DNA of 12,352 bases, taken from assembly GCA_024763135.1 (NCBI GenBank), contig JANTGD010000066.1, forward strand, positions 1 to 12,352. The letters are read 5' to 3'. This document shows, piece by piece, positions 1 through 7,647 of the stretch. Origin of the DNA: Thiotrichales bacterium (GTDB lineage Bacteria; Pseudomonadota; Gammaproteobacteria; UWMA-0217). The stretch's first letter is position 1, and each line of letters opens with the position of its first letter. The notes under the pieces are model-generated. The model was not told the origin of the DNA. It did no database searches and saw only the letters and a list, made by a program, of their open reading frames with translations. Position numbers and translations under genes: made by a program.

Positions 1-596
1 GCCGTGTCATCGCGGTAGTAACTGCGGTAGTCCTTGTCCCGGTTTTTCGCCACCCTTTTTTGCGGCAGCTCGGTGGAGGGGATGCCAATCTTCTGGCAAG
101 CGGTGTCAAAGTCTTGCTGGAGCCGCTCAGTTCTGCCAATGAAGTCCACCAGATTGTGGCCGTGTAAATCGACGATATAGTCCGTCTGCAGTTGGAGAGA
201 GGTGTCGATATGATACTGATAGGGGCGTTCGGGATTGAATTTCCAGCGCATAAACTCACTGAAGTCTTCAATGCCATGCATAAATTCCGGGCGCTCGCGA
301 CGAATGTGATGAAATGAGCTGACCTGTAGATCCCAGGGGTTGCGTACAAAGGTAAATTTGAAAAGTTTGCGAAACAGTTCTTCTGGCAGCATTTCTTTGG
401 CTGCGATGATTTTGGCATGGCGCGGAAACTTGCTGCCAATGCGATGCCCGGACCAATGGCTGAAGCGATGGCACACAAACATCAGGGGATAGTAAGGGTC
501 TCGCCAGCGAAGCTGTTTGAGTGCTGCCCGCACACTGGTGCCCCCGGTTTTGGCGATATGGACAAAGAGGAAGTTATAACGGTTGGACAGCAGCAT
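1..596 (-). CDS. Sulfotransferase family protein (C-terminus cut by window edge)
   Basis: Probable PAPS-dependent sulfotransferase that moves a sulfuryl group to a carbohydrate or other acceptor. The frame is open for 198 codons from ATG at 596 to the window edge. Seen: a 5'-phosphosulfate loop HIAKTGGTS at residues 13-21 (Lys16 the likely catalytic lysine), a 3'-phosphate motif FVRNPWDLQVSS at 83-94 (Arg85, Ser93/94), and IGRTERLQQDF at 153-163. The last visible residues, DKDYRSYYRDDTA, resemble the usual C-terminal tail of the Sulfotransfer_2-type family, so only a short piece is probably missing. An in-frame stop at 636-638 limits the N-terminus, and no other standard start lies between it and ATG 596. 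No clear Shine-Dalgarno is visible. It is downstream of the glycosyltransferase on the same strand, which suggests sulfation of a surface glycan. The acceptor cannot be read from the sequence. Confidence 0.82.
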   Translation of the reverse strand, partial: MLLSNRYNFLFVHIAKTGGTSVRAALKQLRWRDPYYPLMFVCHRFSHWSGHRIGSKFPRHAKIIAAKEMLPEELFRKLFKFTFVRNPWDLQVSSFHHIRRERPEFMHGIEDFSEFMRWKFNPERPYQYHIDTSLQLQTDYIVDLHGHNLVDFIGRTERLQQDFDTACQKIGIPSTELPQKRVAKNRDKDYRSYYRDDT

Positions 597-674
597 ATCG
601 GGTGGTGGTGTGGAGGAAGGAATACGCCCGCAATGCTAACAGCCTCGAGTCTGCCGTCAACCTGAGCGATGCCT

Positions 675-1802
675 TTAACGAGGTGCTCTAACCGCTTTTG
701 GATACAGCAGTTCGAGATACCGGCGGGCACTAACGTCGGCGCGATAGTCCTGCGTTGCGGTCTGCAGCATCCGACCATCCAAAGGATTGCTGAGTGTCTC
801 AAGCATGGCGGCTGCAAGCGCAGCGACATCGCCAACCGGAACCAGTGGCCCATAACGGCCGCCTTGCAGCAGTTCCGCGGGGCCGCTGGGGCAGTCTGTG
901 GAGACCACGGCTGTTCCCAGAGCTGCGGCTTCCGTTAACACGTTGGGGGAACCCTCCCATCGTGAAGACAGTACGAATAAGTTTGCGTGTTTGAGATAGG
1001 GGTAGGGGTTTTTTTGGTAACCGGGGAGGTGGATGGACTGGGTCAGCCCAAGTGACCGGATCAACGCTTCCAGCTCAGGGCGTTGGTTCCCTTCTCCCAG
1101 GATGACCAGGCGTACCGGCACGGTACGCTGAACGATGTTAAAAGCACGTACTAGTGTTGCAAAATCTTTCTGTAGAGTGAGTCGTCCCGCGCCCAGAATC
1201 CAAGGCGTTTGCTGCGCCGCAATCCAAGGATCATCCAGGGGCTCATTCGCCAGTCGATCAAGCCTTGGGGTAATCACGGGGTTGCGTATGACTTCAATTT
1301 GCGTTTTGGGCAATCCCGTAATGCGCTGGGTATCGTCCGCGACACCCGCAGAGACTGCAACGATGGCGTCGACATCGCGATAGCCTCGTTGCACTGGCAC
1401 TTGCCGCAGCCAGCGTTGGAGGGCGTTGCGGTGACGCAAAGCCGCAGAAAGATTGGTACCCAGGCGGACCACCACACGGGTTGATACCTTGGCCTTGCGA
1501 CGTGCTTTGAGCGCGGCTCGTCCCGGCCGATCCTTGGCCACGAGCATTGCAGGAGGTTGGGTGGTTTTAAGATAGTGGGCCAGTTCGTTGACGACAGTAG
1601 CGGAATGACGGGATTTTAGGCGGATCAGTTTCACCTCGGGCGGCAGTGCATCGACTTGGAGATGTTTGGCTTTCAAAGCGAGCAGTTCCACCGAGTAACC
1701 CGATTCGATAAATTGAGGGATTAGGTTCAGTACCATGCGTTCTACGCCCCCTTGACCAGAAAAGGAGGTGAATACCGCCAAGCGCATTGAATTTTTCTGC
1801 AT
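675..1802 (-). CDS. Glycosyltransferase, GT4 family (GT-B fold)
   Basis: Retaining glycosyltransferase that transfers a sugar from an activated donor, probably during assembly of a cell-surface polysaccharide at the cytoplasmic face of the membrane. The product has 375 residues, usual for the family. Seen: an N-terminal glycine-rich GQGGVERMVLNLI at 16-28, a hinge-region GAGRLTLQKDF at 204-214, an LVILGEG strand at 232-238, and an EX7E-type signature WEGSPNVLTE at 282-291 (Glu283 and Glu291), followed by GTAVVSTDCPSGPAE. No transmembrane segment is visible. It begins 8 bp after the asnB stop, so the two are probably cotranscribed. Translation could also begin at the internal Met6 (1787), which lies immediately before RLAVFT, a typical family start. 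Neither Met has a strong ribosome-binding site. Donor and acceptor are unknown. Confidence 0.9.
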   Translation of the reverse strand: MQKNSMRLAVFTSFSGQGGVERMVLNLIPQFIESGYSVELLALKAKHLQVDALPPEVKLIRLKSRHSATVVNELAHYLKTTQPPAMLVAKDRPGRAALKARRKAKVSTRVVVRLGTNLSAALRHRNALQRWLRQVPVQRGYRDVDAIVAVSAGVADDTQRITGLPKTQIEVIRNPVITPRLDRLANEPLDDPWIAAQQTPWILGAGRLTLQKDFATLVRAFNIVQRTVPVRLVILGEGNQRPELEALIRSLGLTQSIHLPGYQKNPYPYLKHANLFVLSSRWEGSPNVLTEAAALGTAVVSTDCPSGPAELLQGGRYGPLVPVGDVAALAAAMLETLSNPLDGRMLQTATQDYRADVSARRYLELLYPKAVRAPR

Positions 1803-1810
1803 GGGCTAAA

Positions 1811-3625
1811 TCAATTGAGCCACTCGAGCGGCGCAATGTCGATGGGAGGCGCCGTACCCGGCTGCTCGATGAATAGCCGGTGCCAGATGGCAAACTGCAA
1901 AATTGCCATGAGTTCGCGACTCACGTCACCCCGGTGGTGCTGGCGGTGCAGCAAATGGCGGATACCGGAGGGTTGGAACCATTCTTTGATGGCTTCGTTA
2001 CGTAGTAGCGTGTGTCCAAGTTGCTGGAGAAATTCGCCGTGTAACCATTCCCCCACCGGGACGTGAAACCCGCGTTTTTTCTGCCATAAGTGGTCAGGCG
2101 GTAAGTAGCGTTCGGCCCAACGTTTGAGAAAGACTTTCCCTTGACGGTTTTGGATCTTCAACTCGTCAGGGAGGGATAACCCAAAAGCGACCAGCCGATG
2201 GTCCAGAAAAGGCACCCGGCCTTCCAGCCCAAAAGCCATTAACATTCGGTCAGCCTTGACCAGTAAGTTATCGGGGAGTGCCGTAGTCAGATCGGTATAT
2301 TGCCTGCATTGGATATTCGACCAGTCGGCAGGACAGCGCGCCCAGGCCTCAATAAAAGGCGCGCGCATTGCGGATCCCTGCTGTTTGAGTCGATCGCCGA
2401 AAACCTTTCGCGCCAGCCCAGGATGCCACTGGCCCCGCACTCTAAAGCCGCCACTGCCCGGAAAGAGCAGGTTTTTAAGGCGTTGTTCAAAGCTCGATCG
2501 GTAACGCCGATAACCGGCGAAGATTTCATCACCCCCCTCGCCGCTGAAAACTACTTTGAGTTCTGCTGCTGCGGTCTGTGCGAGCAGAGCGGTTGGCAGG
2601 CTGGCGAAGTCACGCATCAGATCGTCGGCGGCCCAAACGGTGTGGACCAAGCGATTGAAAATCTGTTCAGACGTCAACTTTAATTCTGTATGTTGCGTGC
2701 CAAAGCGCTTCGCGATCAGTTGTGCATCGTTCAGTTCGTCTTGCATGGAAACATCCTGAAAACCAACCGAGAAGGTTCTTAAGGGATGATCGTAGTGATG
2801 CGTCAGGGCCCAGGCGAGCACGCCAGAGTCAGTGCCTCCAGATAGGAACAGGCCAAAGGGCACGTCGGCACGCATGTGTTGCGTCATTACAGTGTCGAAG
2901 AGATCGTCAAATTCCTTGGCGGCCTCATCAAATGTGAATGAACGCGGAGCGATGCGGTTTGCGTCCCAATATTGATGCGGTTCGATCGCGAGGGTACGGG
3001 GTATTTTTAACAGCTCCCCGGGCAGGACTCGGTAGATACCTTGAAACGGTGTGCGACGTCCGGTACTGAATTGATTTTGTAAATATTGATGGAGAGCGCT
3101 GGGATCGATGTCGGGGCTGCGCTCGAGCATTGCCAGTATTGCTTTGATTTCCGACGCAAAAAGAAATTGATTGTTGTGCACACAGTAGTACAAAGGCTTG
3201 ATGCCGAGACGGTCTCTGGCGAGGTAAAGAGAAGCTTGTGATCGGTCGAATAATGCAAAGGCATACATCCCAGCGAGATCATCAACTATCGCAGGTCCTC
3301 GTTGCGCATAGCCTTGCAGGATTACCTCGCTATCCGATTGGGTGGCGAATTGCGCACCCTGAGCGATGAGTGCTTCCCGTAGCTCGATGTAGTTGTAGAC
3401 CTCTCCGTTTGCGATCAGTGTGAGGTCGTTGTTACTGGTGTAGAGTGGTTGGTCTCCACCACTGAGGTCGATAATCGAGAGCCGGGTGTGCACCAAACCC
3501 AGCGCACCGTCCTGAACCGTGGCCTGATGATCCGGGCCCCGGTGTGCCAGCATTTGCGCTGCACGCTGCAGGGGCGCGCGGTCCACGACACCTTCACTGC
3601 GATAGATACCTGCTATGCCACACAT
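1811..3625 (-). CDS. asnB: Asparagine synthase (glutamine-hydrolysing), polysaccharide-cluster type amidotransferase
   Basis: Class II glutamine amidotransferase fused to an ATP-pyrophosphatase synthetase domain; the family makes asparagine from aspartate, ATP and glutamine-derived ammonia. It has 604 residues. Seen: MCGIAGIY at the N-terminus, with Cys2 as the glutaminase nucleophile after Met removal; glutamine-site residues around Arg48, NGE at 73-75 and Asp98; the PP-loop SGGTDS at 262-267; and the second synthetase motif SGEGGDEIFAGY at 361-372. All key residues appear intact. Paralogues of this form often lie in exopolysaccharide or O-antigen clusters, where they may amidate sugars or simply supply asparagine; the glycosyltransferase and sulfotransferase downstream fit that context. 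The ATG lies 7 bp after the folD stop with no good Shine-Dalgarno, which suggests translational coupling. The gene symbol is by family; the true substrate is not certain. Confidence 0.9.
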   Translation of the reverse strand: MCGIAGIYRSEGVVDRAPLQRAAQMLAHRGPDHQATVQDGALGLVHTRLSIIDLSGGDQPLYTSNNDLTLIANGEVYNYIELREALIAQGAQFATQSDSEVILQGYAQRGPAIVDDLAGMYAFALFDRSQASLYLARDRLGIKPLYYCVHNNQFLFASEIKAILAMLERSPDIDPSALHQYLQNQFSTGRRTPFQGIYRVLPGELLKIPRTLAIEPHQYWDANRIAPRSFTFDEAAKEFDDLFDTVMTQHMRADVPFGLFLSGGTDSGVLAWALTHHYDHPLRTFSVGFQDVSMQDELNDAQLIAKRFGTQHTELKLTSEQIFNRLVHTVWAADDLMRDFASLPTALLAQTAAAELKVVFSGEGGDEIFAGYRRYRSSFEQRLKNLLFPGSGGFRVRGQWHPGLARKVFGDRLKQQGSAMRAPFIEAWARCPADWSNIQCRQYTDLTTALPDNLLVKADRMLMAFGLEGRVPFLDHRLVAFGLSLPDELKIQNRQGKVFLKRWAERYLPPDHLWQKKRGFHVPVGEWLHGEFLQQLGHTLLRNEAIKEWFQPSGIRHLLHRQHHRGDVSRELMAILQFAIWHRLFIEQPGTAPPIDIAPLEWLN

Positions 3626-3632
3626 AGGATCG

Positions 3633-4499
3633 CTAGGCCGGGGGCTTGCGATCGTGTAATTCGGCGGCCTGCAGGGTATTTTTCAACAGCGTGGCAACGG
3701 TCATTGGGCCGACGCCCCCTGGGACTGGGGTAATAAATGCGGCACGTTCCCGTGCAGCGTCGAATTCCACATCGCCAATGAGCTTTCCACTTTCACTGCG
3801 ATTGACGCCAACATCAATGACAGTAGCGCCGGGTTTGATCCATTCACCACGCACAATACCCGGTTTACCGACAGCCACAACCAACAGGTCCGCGCGGGCG
3901 ACCTGTTCGGCGAGGTTGGTTGTAAATCGATGACACACGGTTACGGTGGCACCTGCGAGGAGTAATTCAAGTGCCATGGGGCGGCCAACAATATTAGATG
4001 CCCCGACGACCACGGCATCACGGCCTTTGTAAGGCTCTTCTATCGCGTTGAGTAGATGAATAATGCCATAGGGTGTACAGGGGCGGAGCTTGGGTAGGCG
4101 CGCCGCCAGACGGCCGATATTATAAGGGTGAAAGCCATCAACATCTTTGTCAGGGTGGATGCGCTCAATGATCGTTTCGGGTTCAATTTGGCTGGGCAAT
4201 GGCAGTTGCACCAAAATTCCGTCGATTGAGCGGTCCGCATTGAGCTGATCGATTTTGGCGAGCAGTTCCGCTTCGAGGATATCGGCGGGTAGGTCGTAGG
4301 ATTCAGAGTGAAACTCAACCGCCTCACAGGCGCGGCGTTTGTGGCCGACGTAAACTTGCGAGGCCGGGTCTTTGCCAACCAGGATCACGGCTAATCCAGG
4401 GGGGCGCTTTCCAGCTTGCAGGCGTGCCTGAACTTGTTGTTTGATGTCCAACTTCAGCGATTCTGCCAACGCTTTGCCATCGATCAATTGTGCGGTCAT
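3633..4499 (-). CDS. folD: Bifunctional methylenetetrahydrofolate dehydrogenase / methenyltetrahydrofolate cyclohydrolase
   Basis: Cytosolic NADP-dependent enzyme that interconverts 5,10-methylene-, 5,10-methenyl- and 10-formyl-tetrahydrofolate, feeding purine synthesis and initiator-tRNA formylation. I chose the start MTAQLIDGKALAE at 4499, which gives 288 residues, the E. coli length; an open frame continues upstream to 4565 but its sequence is not family-like. Seen: YVGHKRRACE with the catalytic Lys54 and Tyr50, VQLPLP at 97-102, KDVDGF at 118-123 with Asp121, the dinucleotide-binding GASNIVGRP at 166-174, and PGGVGPMT at 260-267. The sequence is complete with no missing key residue. It diverges from the tRNA/tig block across about 510 bp. 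asnB follows after only 7 bp, so folD may be the first gene of the minus-strand unit. Confidence 0.97.
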   Translation of the reverse strand: MTAQLIDGKALAESLKLDIKQQVQARLQAGKRPPGLAVILVGKDPASQVYVGHKRRACEAVEFHSESYDLPADILEAELLAKIDQLNADRSIDGILVQLPLPSQIEPETIIERIHPDKDVDGFHPYNIGRLAARLPKLRPCTPYGIIHLLNAIEEPYKGRDAVVVGASNIVGRPMALELLLAGATVTVCHRFTTNLAEQVARADLLVVAVGKPGIVRGEWIKPGATVIDVGVNRSESGKLIGDVEFDAARERAAFITPVPGGVGPMTVATLLKNTLQAAELHDRKPPA

Positions 4500-4959
4500 C
4501 GTAATTTGGTCTGCCAATACAAAGAAGAATGGGGCCGAATCATCGCACGAGGACTCAAGCGCCACAAGCGAAGGGAATCTGACGGATCCAGGCTACCCTG
4601 CGGCATGCCCAAATGTAAGCTGGTGTGCAAAATGTACACAACGATGGTTGCTTTCGTGCCAAGCGATGTGATTCAGGGTAATATTTCGAAAAAAGTTTGT
4701 ATCGAGAGCGTAGATTGTGTGCCTTTGAGTCGAAACTTTTCGTCTTAGGGCTATCTCAGAGGCTATTGCAAAACTGCTGAGTAACCCGATTGTTGTGTCG
4801 TTGTGCGGCCCGGCCCCATGCCTAATCTAACTGAAAGATCCCGGCCGTTTCGCTGCGCACGCCTTACATCCGGGCTACTCGCGAGGTTTTTCGATGCCCT
4901 CTCAAGGGAGGCTGAAAGCGGTTCTGGCTGCTTACCTGCGGTTTCGTGCTCTATCTGGG
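4500..4959. other. Divergent intergenic region between folD and the tRNA cluster
   Basis: About 460 bp with no credible gene: the small open frames here have no ribosome-binding site and no recognisable protein. It should hold the folD promoter. The best minus-strand match I see is TTGTGG, 17 bp, GATGAT, ending about 40 bp upstream of folD, which is weak. An imperfect inverted repeat pairs CGAAAAAAGTTT (4687-4698) with AAACTTTTCG (4733-4742) across a 34-nt loop; its role is unknown. Confidence 0.5.
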
Positions 4960-4988
4960 TTGATTGCAAGGAAAAGGGTGCGTATTAT
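4960..4988 (+). promoter_or_regulatory. Sigma-70 promoter of the tRNA cluster with GC-rich discriminator
   Basis: A -35 hexamer TTGATT (4960-4965), a 17-bp spacer and a -10 hexamer TATTAT (4983-4988) lie 24 bp before tRNA-Pro. The stretch after the -10, TCACGCCCC, is GC-rich, as in the stringently (ppGpp) controlled promoters of rRNA and tRNA operons. The predicted start is near 4995, which leaves a short 5' leader to be trimmed by RNase P. Seen: hexamers and spacing. Inferred: stringent control. Confidence 0.6.
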
Positions 4989-5012
4989 TCACGCCCCTCT
5001 ACGGGGAACAGT

Positions 5013-5089
5013 CGGAGTGTAGCGCAGCTTGGTAGCGCATCTGCTTTGGGAGCAGAGGGTCGGGGGTTCGAATCCCTCCACTCCGACCA
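5013..5089 (+). tRNA. tRNA-Pro(UGG)
   Basis: 77 nt with encoded CCA. The acceptor stem CGGAGTG pairs with CACTCCG, giving the C1-G72 pair typical of bacterial tRNA-Pro. The anticodon loop TTTGGGA carries TGG, and the T-arm is GGGGGTTCGAATCCCTC. It is the first of four tRNAs on this strand and the closest to the promoter at 4960-4988. Confidence 0.98.
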
Positions 5090-5123
5090 TGTTTTTTCGG
5101 TGAATCCGGAGTTTCGACGAGAT

Positions 5124-5200
5124 GCGCCTGTAGCTCAGCTGGATAGAGCATCGGTCTTCTAAACCGAGGGTCGCAGGTTCGACTCCTGCCAGGCGCGCCA
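5124..5200 (+). tRNA. tRNA-Arg(UCU)
   Basis: 77 nt with encoded CCA. The acceptor stem GCGCCTG pairs with CAGGCGC, with discriminator base G. The anticodon loop CTTCTAA carries TCT, which reads AGA and, by wobble, AGG. It lies 34 bp after tRNA-Pro and is probably part of the same precursor. Confidence 0.98.
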
Positions 5201-5298
5201 AGTTGATGGTGTGCTGGTGAGAGTTTTTGGCCTTACAAGAGGCGCGACGATGTCGCTTGGACCGATGGCGGAATTCCGGTGATATCAAATCAAGCAGT

Positions 5299-5375
5299 GG
5301 TGGATGTAGCTCAGTTGGTAGAGTGCAGGATTGTGGCTCCTGTGGTCGTGGGTTCGATCCCCATCATCCACCCCA
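5299..5375 (+). tRNA. tRNA-His(GUG)
   Basis: Encoded CCA. The acceptor stem GTGGATG (5300-5306) pairs with CATCCAC (5365-5371). The discriminator base is C73 at 5372 and a genome-encoded G-1 sits at 5299; the G-1:C73 pair is the identity element for histidyl-tRNA synthetase in bacteria. The anticodon loop TTGTGGC carries GTG. Without G-1 the gene runs 5300-5375. A 98-bp spacer separates it from tRNA-Arg. Confidence 0.98.
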
Positions 5376-5429
5376 TTTTCTTTCTCGGCGCAAGCCTCTC
5401 CATTACATGGCGTGGCTGCGCTCGGCTCA

Positions 5430-5515
<86 letters not shown>

Positions 5516-5583
5516 TTCCTTCGATGATCCGGTCCCTTGTTTAACTTCTAGGCGTAACTTTCTAATCAATTAAGGTTGTTTTT

Positions 5584-6885
5584 ATGCAAGTGTCTGTGGA
5601 ATCCACGAGTAATATCGAACGTGTCCTGACAGTTCAAGTGCCCGCTGAGCGCATCGATACGGAGGTGGCGGCCCGTTTGCAGCGTTTGAAAAATCAAGTG
5701 CGTTTGGATGGGTTCCGTCCTGGCAAAGTGCCCCTTAAAGTTGTCAAGCAGCGTTATGGCAACAGTGTTTATTCGGAAGTCTTAGGGGAGGTCATGCAGT
5801 CGAGCTTTGAAGAAGCTGTCACACAAGAGCAGCTAAAGCCCGCCGGAGCACCGAGTATTGAGCCCATCAGCGTGCAGCCCGGGGAAGCGCTGGAATATAA
5901 AGCGACTTTTGAGGTTTATCCCGAGATCGAGTTAGCAGATATGAGTGATGTGCAGATCACTCGACCTGTGGTGGAGATTGAATCTGCTGACGTAGACAAG
6001 ATGATCGAAAAGCTCAGGGAGCAGCGCCGTAATTGGGAGCCTGTGGAGAGAGCCGCCGCAGAAGGGGATCAGGTTGTCATTGATTTTACAGGTTATATCG
6101 ACGGCGAAGCCTTTGAAGGCGGGCAAGGGCAGGATATGCCGGTCGTGCTTGGAGAAGGCCAGATGATCCCAGGCTTCGAAGAGCAGTTGCTGGGAGTCAA
6201 AGCGGGTGATGAGAAAAGTATAGAGGTTACCTTTCCTGAGGACTATCATGCTGAGAAGCTCGCGGGCAAAGCGGCGCGCTTTGAAATCAAAGTGAAGGCG
6301 GTCAATGAAGCTAGGTTGCCGGAAATAGATGATGAGTTCTGTAAGCAGTTTGGTGTTGAGGAAGGGGGTATTGAGCGCTTGCGGGAAGAAATCAAGGCCA
6401 ATATGGAGCGTGAGCTCAACCAAGCAATCAAGGGGAAGCTGAAACAGCAGGCGATGGATGCACTGTTGGAAAAGCATGACGTCGAGGTGCCTAAATCGCT
6501 GGTTAAGGAGGAGATCAACCGTCTCAAGCAACAGGCTGCTCAATCCTCAGGGCAGCAGGATCTCAGTGCGATGCCCGATGAGATCTTCGAAGATGAAGCC
6601 AAGCGACGTGTCAGCCTGGGGCTAATCGTTGGCCAGGTGATCAAAGATCATGATCTGAAACTCGACCAGGACAGGGTCGAAGCAGCGCTCGATGAGCTGG
6701 CTTCCAGCTACGAAGATAGCGAGCAAGTAAAGCAATACTATCGTAGCAATCGTGATCAAATGTCTATGCTGGAAGCTATGGTCCTTGAAGAACAAGTGGT
6801 TGATTGGGTTGTTTCTCAGGCCCAGGTCAGCGAGGATAAGCAAAGTTTTGATGATTTGATGAATCCTAAATCGAATGAAGGGTAA
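5584..6885 (+). CDS. tig: Trigger factor (ribosome-associated chaperone and prolyl isomerase)
   Basis: Binds the ribosome near the L23 protein at the exit tunnel and shields nascent chains; its FKBP-type domain isomerises prolyl bonds. It has 433 residues against 432 in E. coli. Domains seen: an N-terminal ribosome-binding domain (about 1-115) with the signature loop GFRPGKVP at 43-50; an FKBP-type domain (about 160-242) containing DQVVIDFTGYIDGEAFEGG and MIPGFEEQLLGV; and a helical C-terminal chaperone domain rich in Glu, Lys and Gln. AAGG at 5572-5575 is a plausible ribosome-binding site. No convincing promoter lies between tRNA-Leu and tig, so transcription may run on from the tRNA unit. 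The stop lies 4 bp before the chosen clpP start. Confidence 0.98.
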   Translation: MQVSVESTSNIERVLTVQVPAERIDTEVAARLQRLKNQVRLDGFRPGKVPLKVVKQRYGNSVYSEVLGEVMQSSFEEAVTQEQLKPAGAPSIEPISVQPGEALEYKATFEVYPEIELADMSDVQITRPVVEIESADVDKMIEKLREQRRNWEPVERAAAEGDQVVIDFTGYIDGEAFEGGQGQDMPVVLGEGQMIPGFEEQLLGVKAGDEKSIEVTFPEDYHAEKLAGKAARFEIKVKAVNEARLPEIDDEFCKQFGVEEGGIERLREEIKANMERELNQAIKGKLKQQAMDALLEKHDVEVPKSLVKEEINRLKQQAAQSSGQQDLSAMPDEIFEDEAKRRVSLGLIVGQVIKDHDLKLDQDRVEAALDELASSYEDSEQVKQYYRSNRDQMSMLEAMVLEEQVVDWVVSQAQVSEDKQSFDDLMNPKSNEG

Positions 6886-6889
6886 CGAG

Positions 6890-7537
6890 ATGAATAGAAG
6901 TAACCATGGCTCACTCGGAGCGCTGGACGCGCAAAATCTGAATCTGGTGCCAATCGTCGTTGAGCAAACCTCTCGGGGAGAGCGTTCCTACGACATTTAC
7001 TCCCGTTTGCTGAAAGAGCGTGTGGTGTTTGCCGTGGGCCAGGTTGAAGACTACATGGCCAATGTGATTGTGGCACAGTTACTGTTCCTTGAATCAGAGA
7101 ATCCAGACAAGGATATTCATTTGTATATCAACTCACCAGGGGGCTCGGTTACCTCAGGCATGGCGATTTACGATACGATGCAGTTTGTCAAGCCGGATGT
7201 CAGTACCTTGTGTATCGGCCAAGCTGCCAGTATGGGGGCTGTTTTGTTGGCCGGGGGCGCTGCTGGTAAGCGGTTTTGTCTGCCTCATTCAAGAATGATG
7301 ATCCACCAGCCACTCGGTGGATTTCAGGGACAGGCCACAGATATTGATATTCATGCGCGCGAAATCCTCAAAATTCGTGGGCAGCTGAATCAGATTTTGG
7401 CCAATCACACAGGCCAGTCGGTAGAGCAAATCGAGCTGGATACGGAGCGCGATCGCTTTATGAGTGCCGAGGAAGCAGCAGAATATGGCTTGGTCGACTC
7501 GGTGCTGGATCGCCGCACAGCGCCGGAAAAAGAGTAA
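6890..7537 (+). CDS. clpP: ATP-dependent Clp protease proteolytic subunit
   Basis: Serine peptidase that forms the double heptameric chamber fed by the ClpX or ClpA unfoldases in the cytosol. With the start at ATG 6890 the product has 215 residues. The catalytic triad is Ser114 (GQAASMGA), His139 (MMIHQPLGG) and Asp188 (DTERDRF), each exactly three residues beyond its E. coli precursor position. The oxyanion-region motif NSPGGSV is at 81-87. As in the family, a short N-terminal propeptide before LVPIVVEQTSRG is probably removed by self-processing. I prefer ATG 6890 to the in-frame ATG 6875, because GAAGGG (6877-6882) gives a well-spaced ribosome-binding site and the earlier ATG has none. It begins 4 bp after tig, so the two are probably cotranscribed. 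Confidence 0.98.
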   Translation: MNRSNHGSLGALDAQNLNLVPIVVEQTSRGERSYDIYSRLLKERVVFAVGQVEDYMANVIVAQLLFLESENPDKDIHLYINSPGGSVTSGMAIYDTMQFVKPDVSTLCIGQAASMGAVLLAGGAAGKRFCLPHSRMMIHQPLGGFQGQATDIDIHAREILKIRGQLNQILANHTGQSVEQIELDTERDRFMSAEEAAEYGLVDSVLDRRTAPEKE

Positions 7538-7576
7538 AGCCTGTCTCTATTTGATAGGAAATATCATTCCCTCACG

Positions 7577-7596
7577 ATCAATCGGCTTGATTTTTT
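7577..7596 (+). terminator. Weak hairpin plus T-run between clpP and clpX
   Basis: ATCAA (7577-7581) and TTGAT (7587-7591) form a 5-bp stem with loop TCGGC, followed by a T-run (7591-7596). The stem is short and AT-rich, so it would at most attenuate transcription. The 110-bp clpP-clpX spacer also contains a TGATA/TATCA hairpin at 7552-7566. clpP and clpX are commonly an operon, so a full stop here is unlikely. Confidence 0.25.
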
Positions 7597-7647
7597 GAGG
7601 TAAAGACGGCAGTGTTGGGAGAGTAAGAAGTTTTCCAGGGCGAACGT

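Noticed and set aside
482..853. 123-codon minus-strand open frame across the GT4/sulfotransferase boundary
   Set aside because: It is in a different frame from both neighbours; the sulfotransferase motifs lie in the frame starting at 596.
4500..4565. Longer FolD N-terminus starting at 4565
   Set aside because: The extra 22 residues do not resemble FolD, and the 4499 start gives the usual 288-residue protein beginning MTAQLIDGK.
5537..5566. TTGTTT, 18 bp, TCTAAT as a tig promoter
   Set aside because: The -10 looks good, but the start would fall within the ribosome-binding site, leaving almost no leader for tig.
5932..6543. 203-codon minus-strand open frame opposite tig
   Set aside because: It lies entirely antisense to trigger factor, with no ribosome-binding site or known product.
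6875..6889. ClpP start at ATG 6875
   Set aside because: It overlaps the end of tig and lacks a ribosome-binding site, while ATG 6890 has GAAGGG at good spacing.
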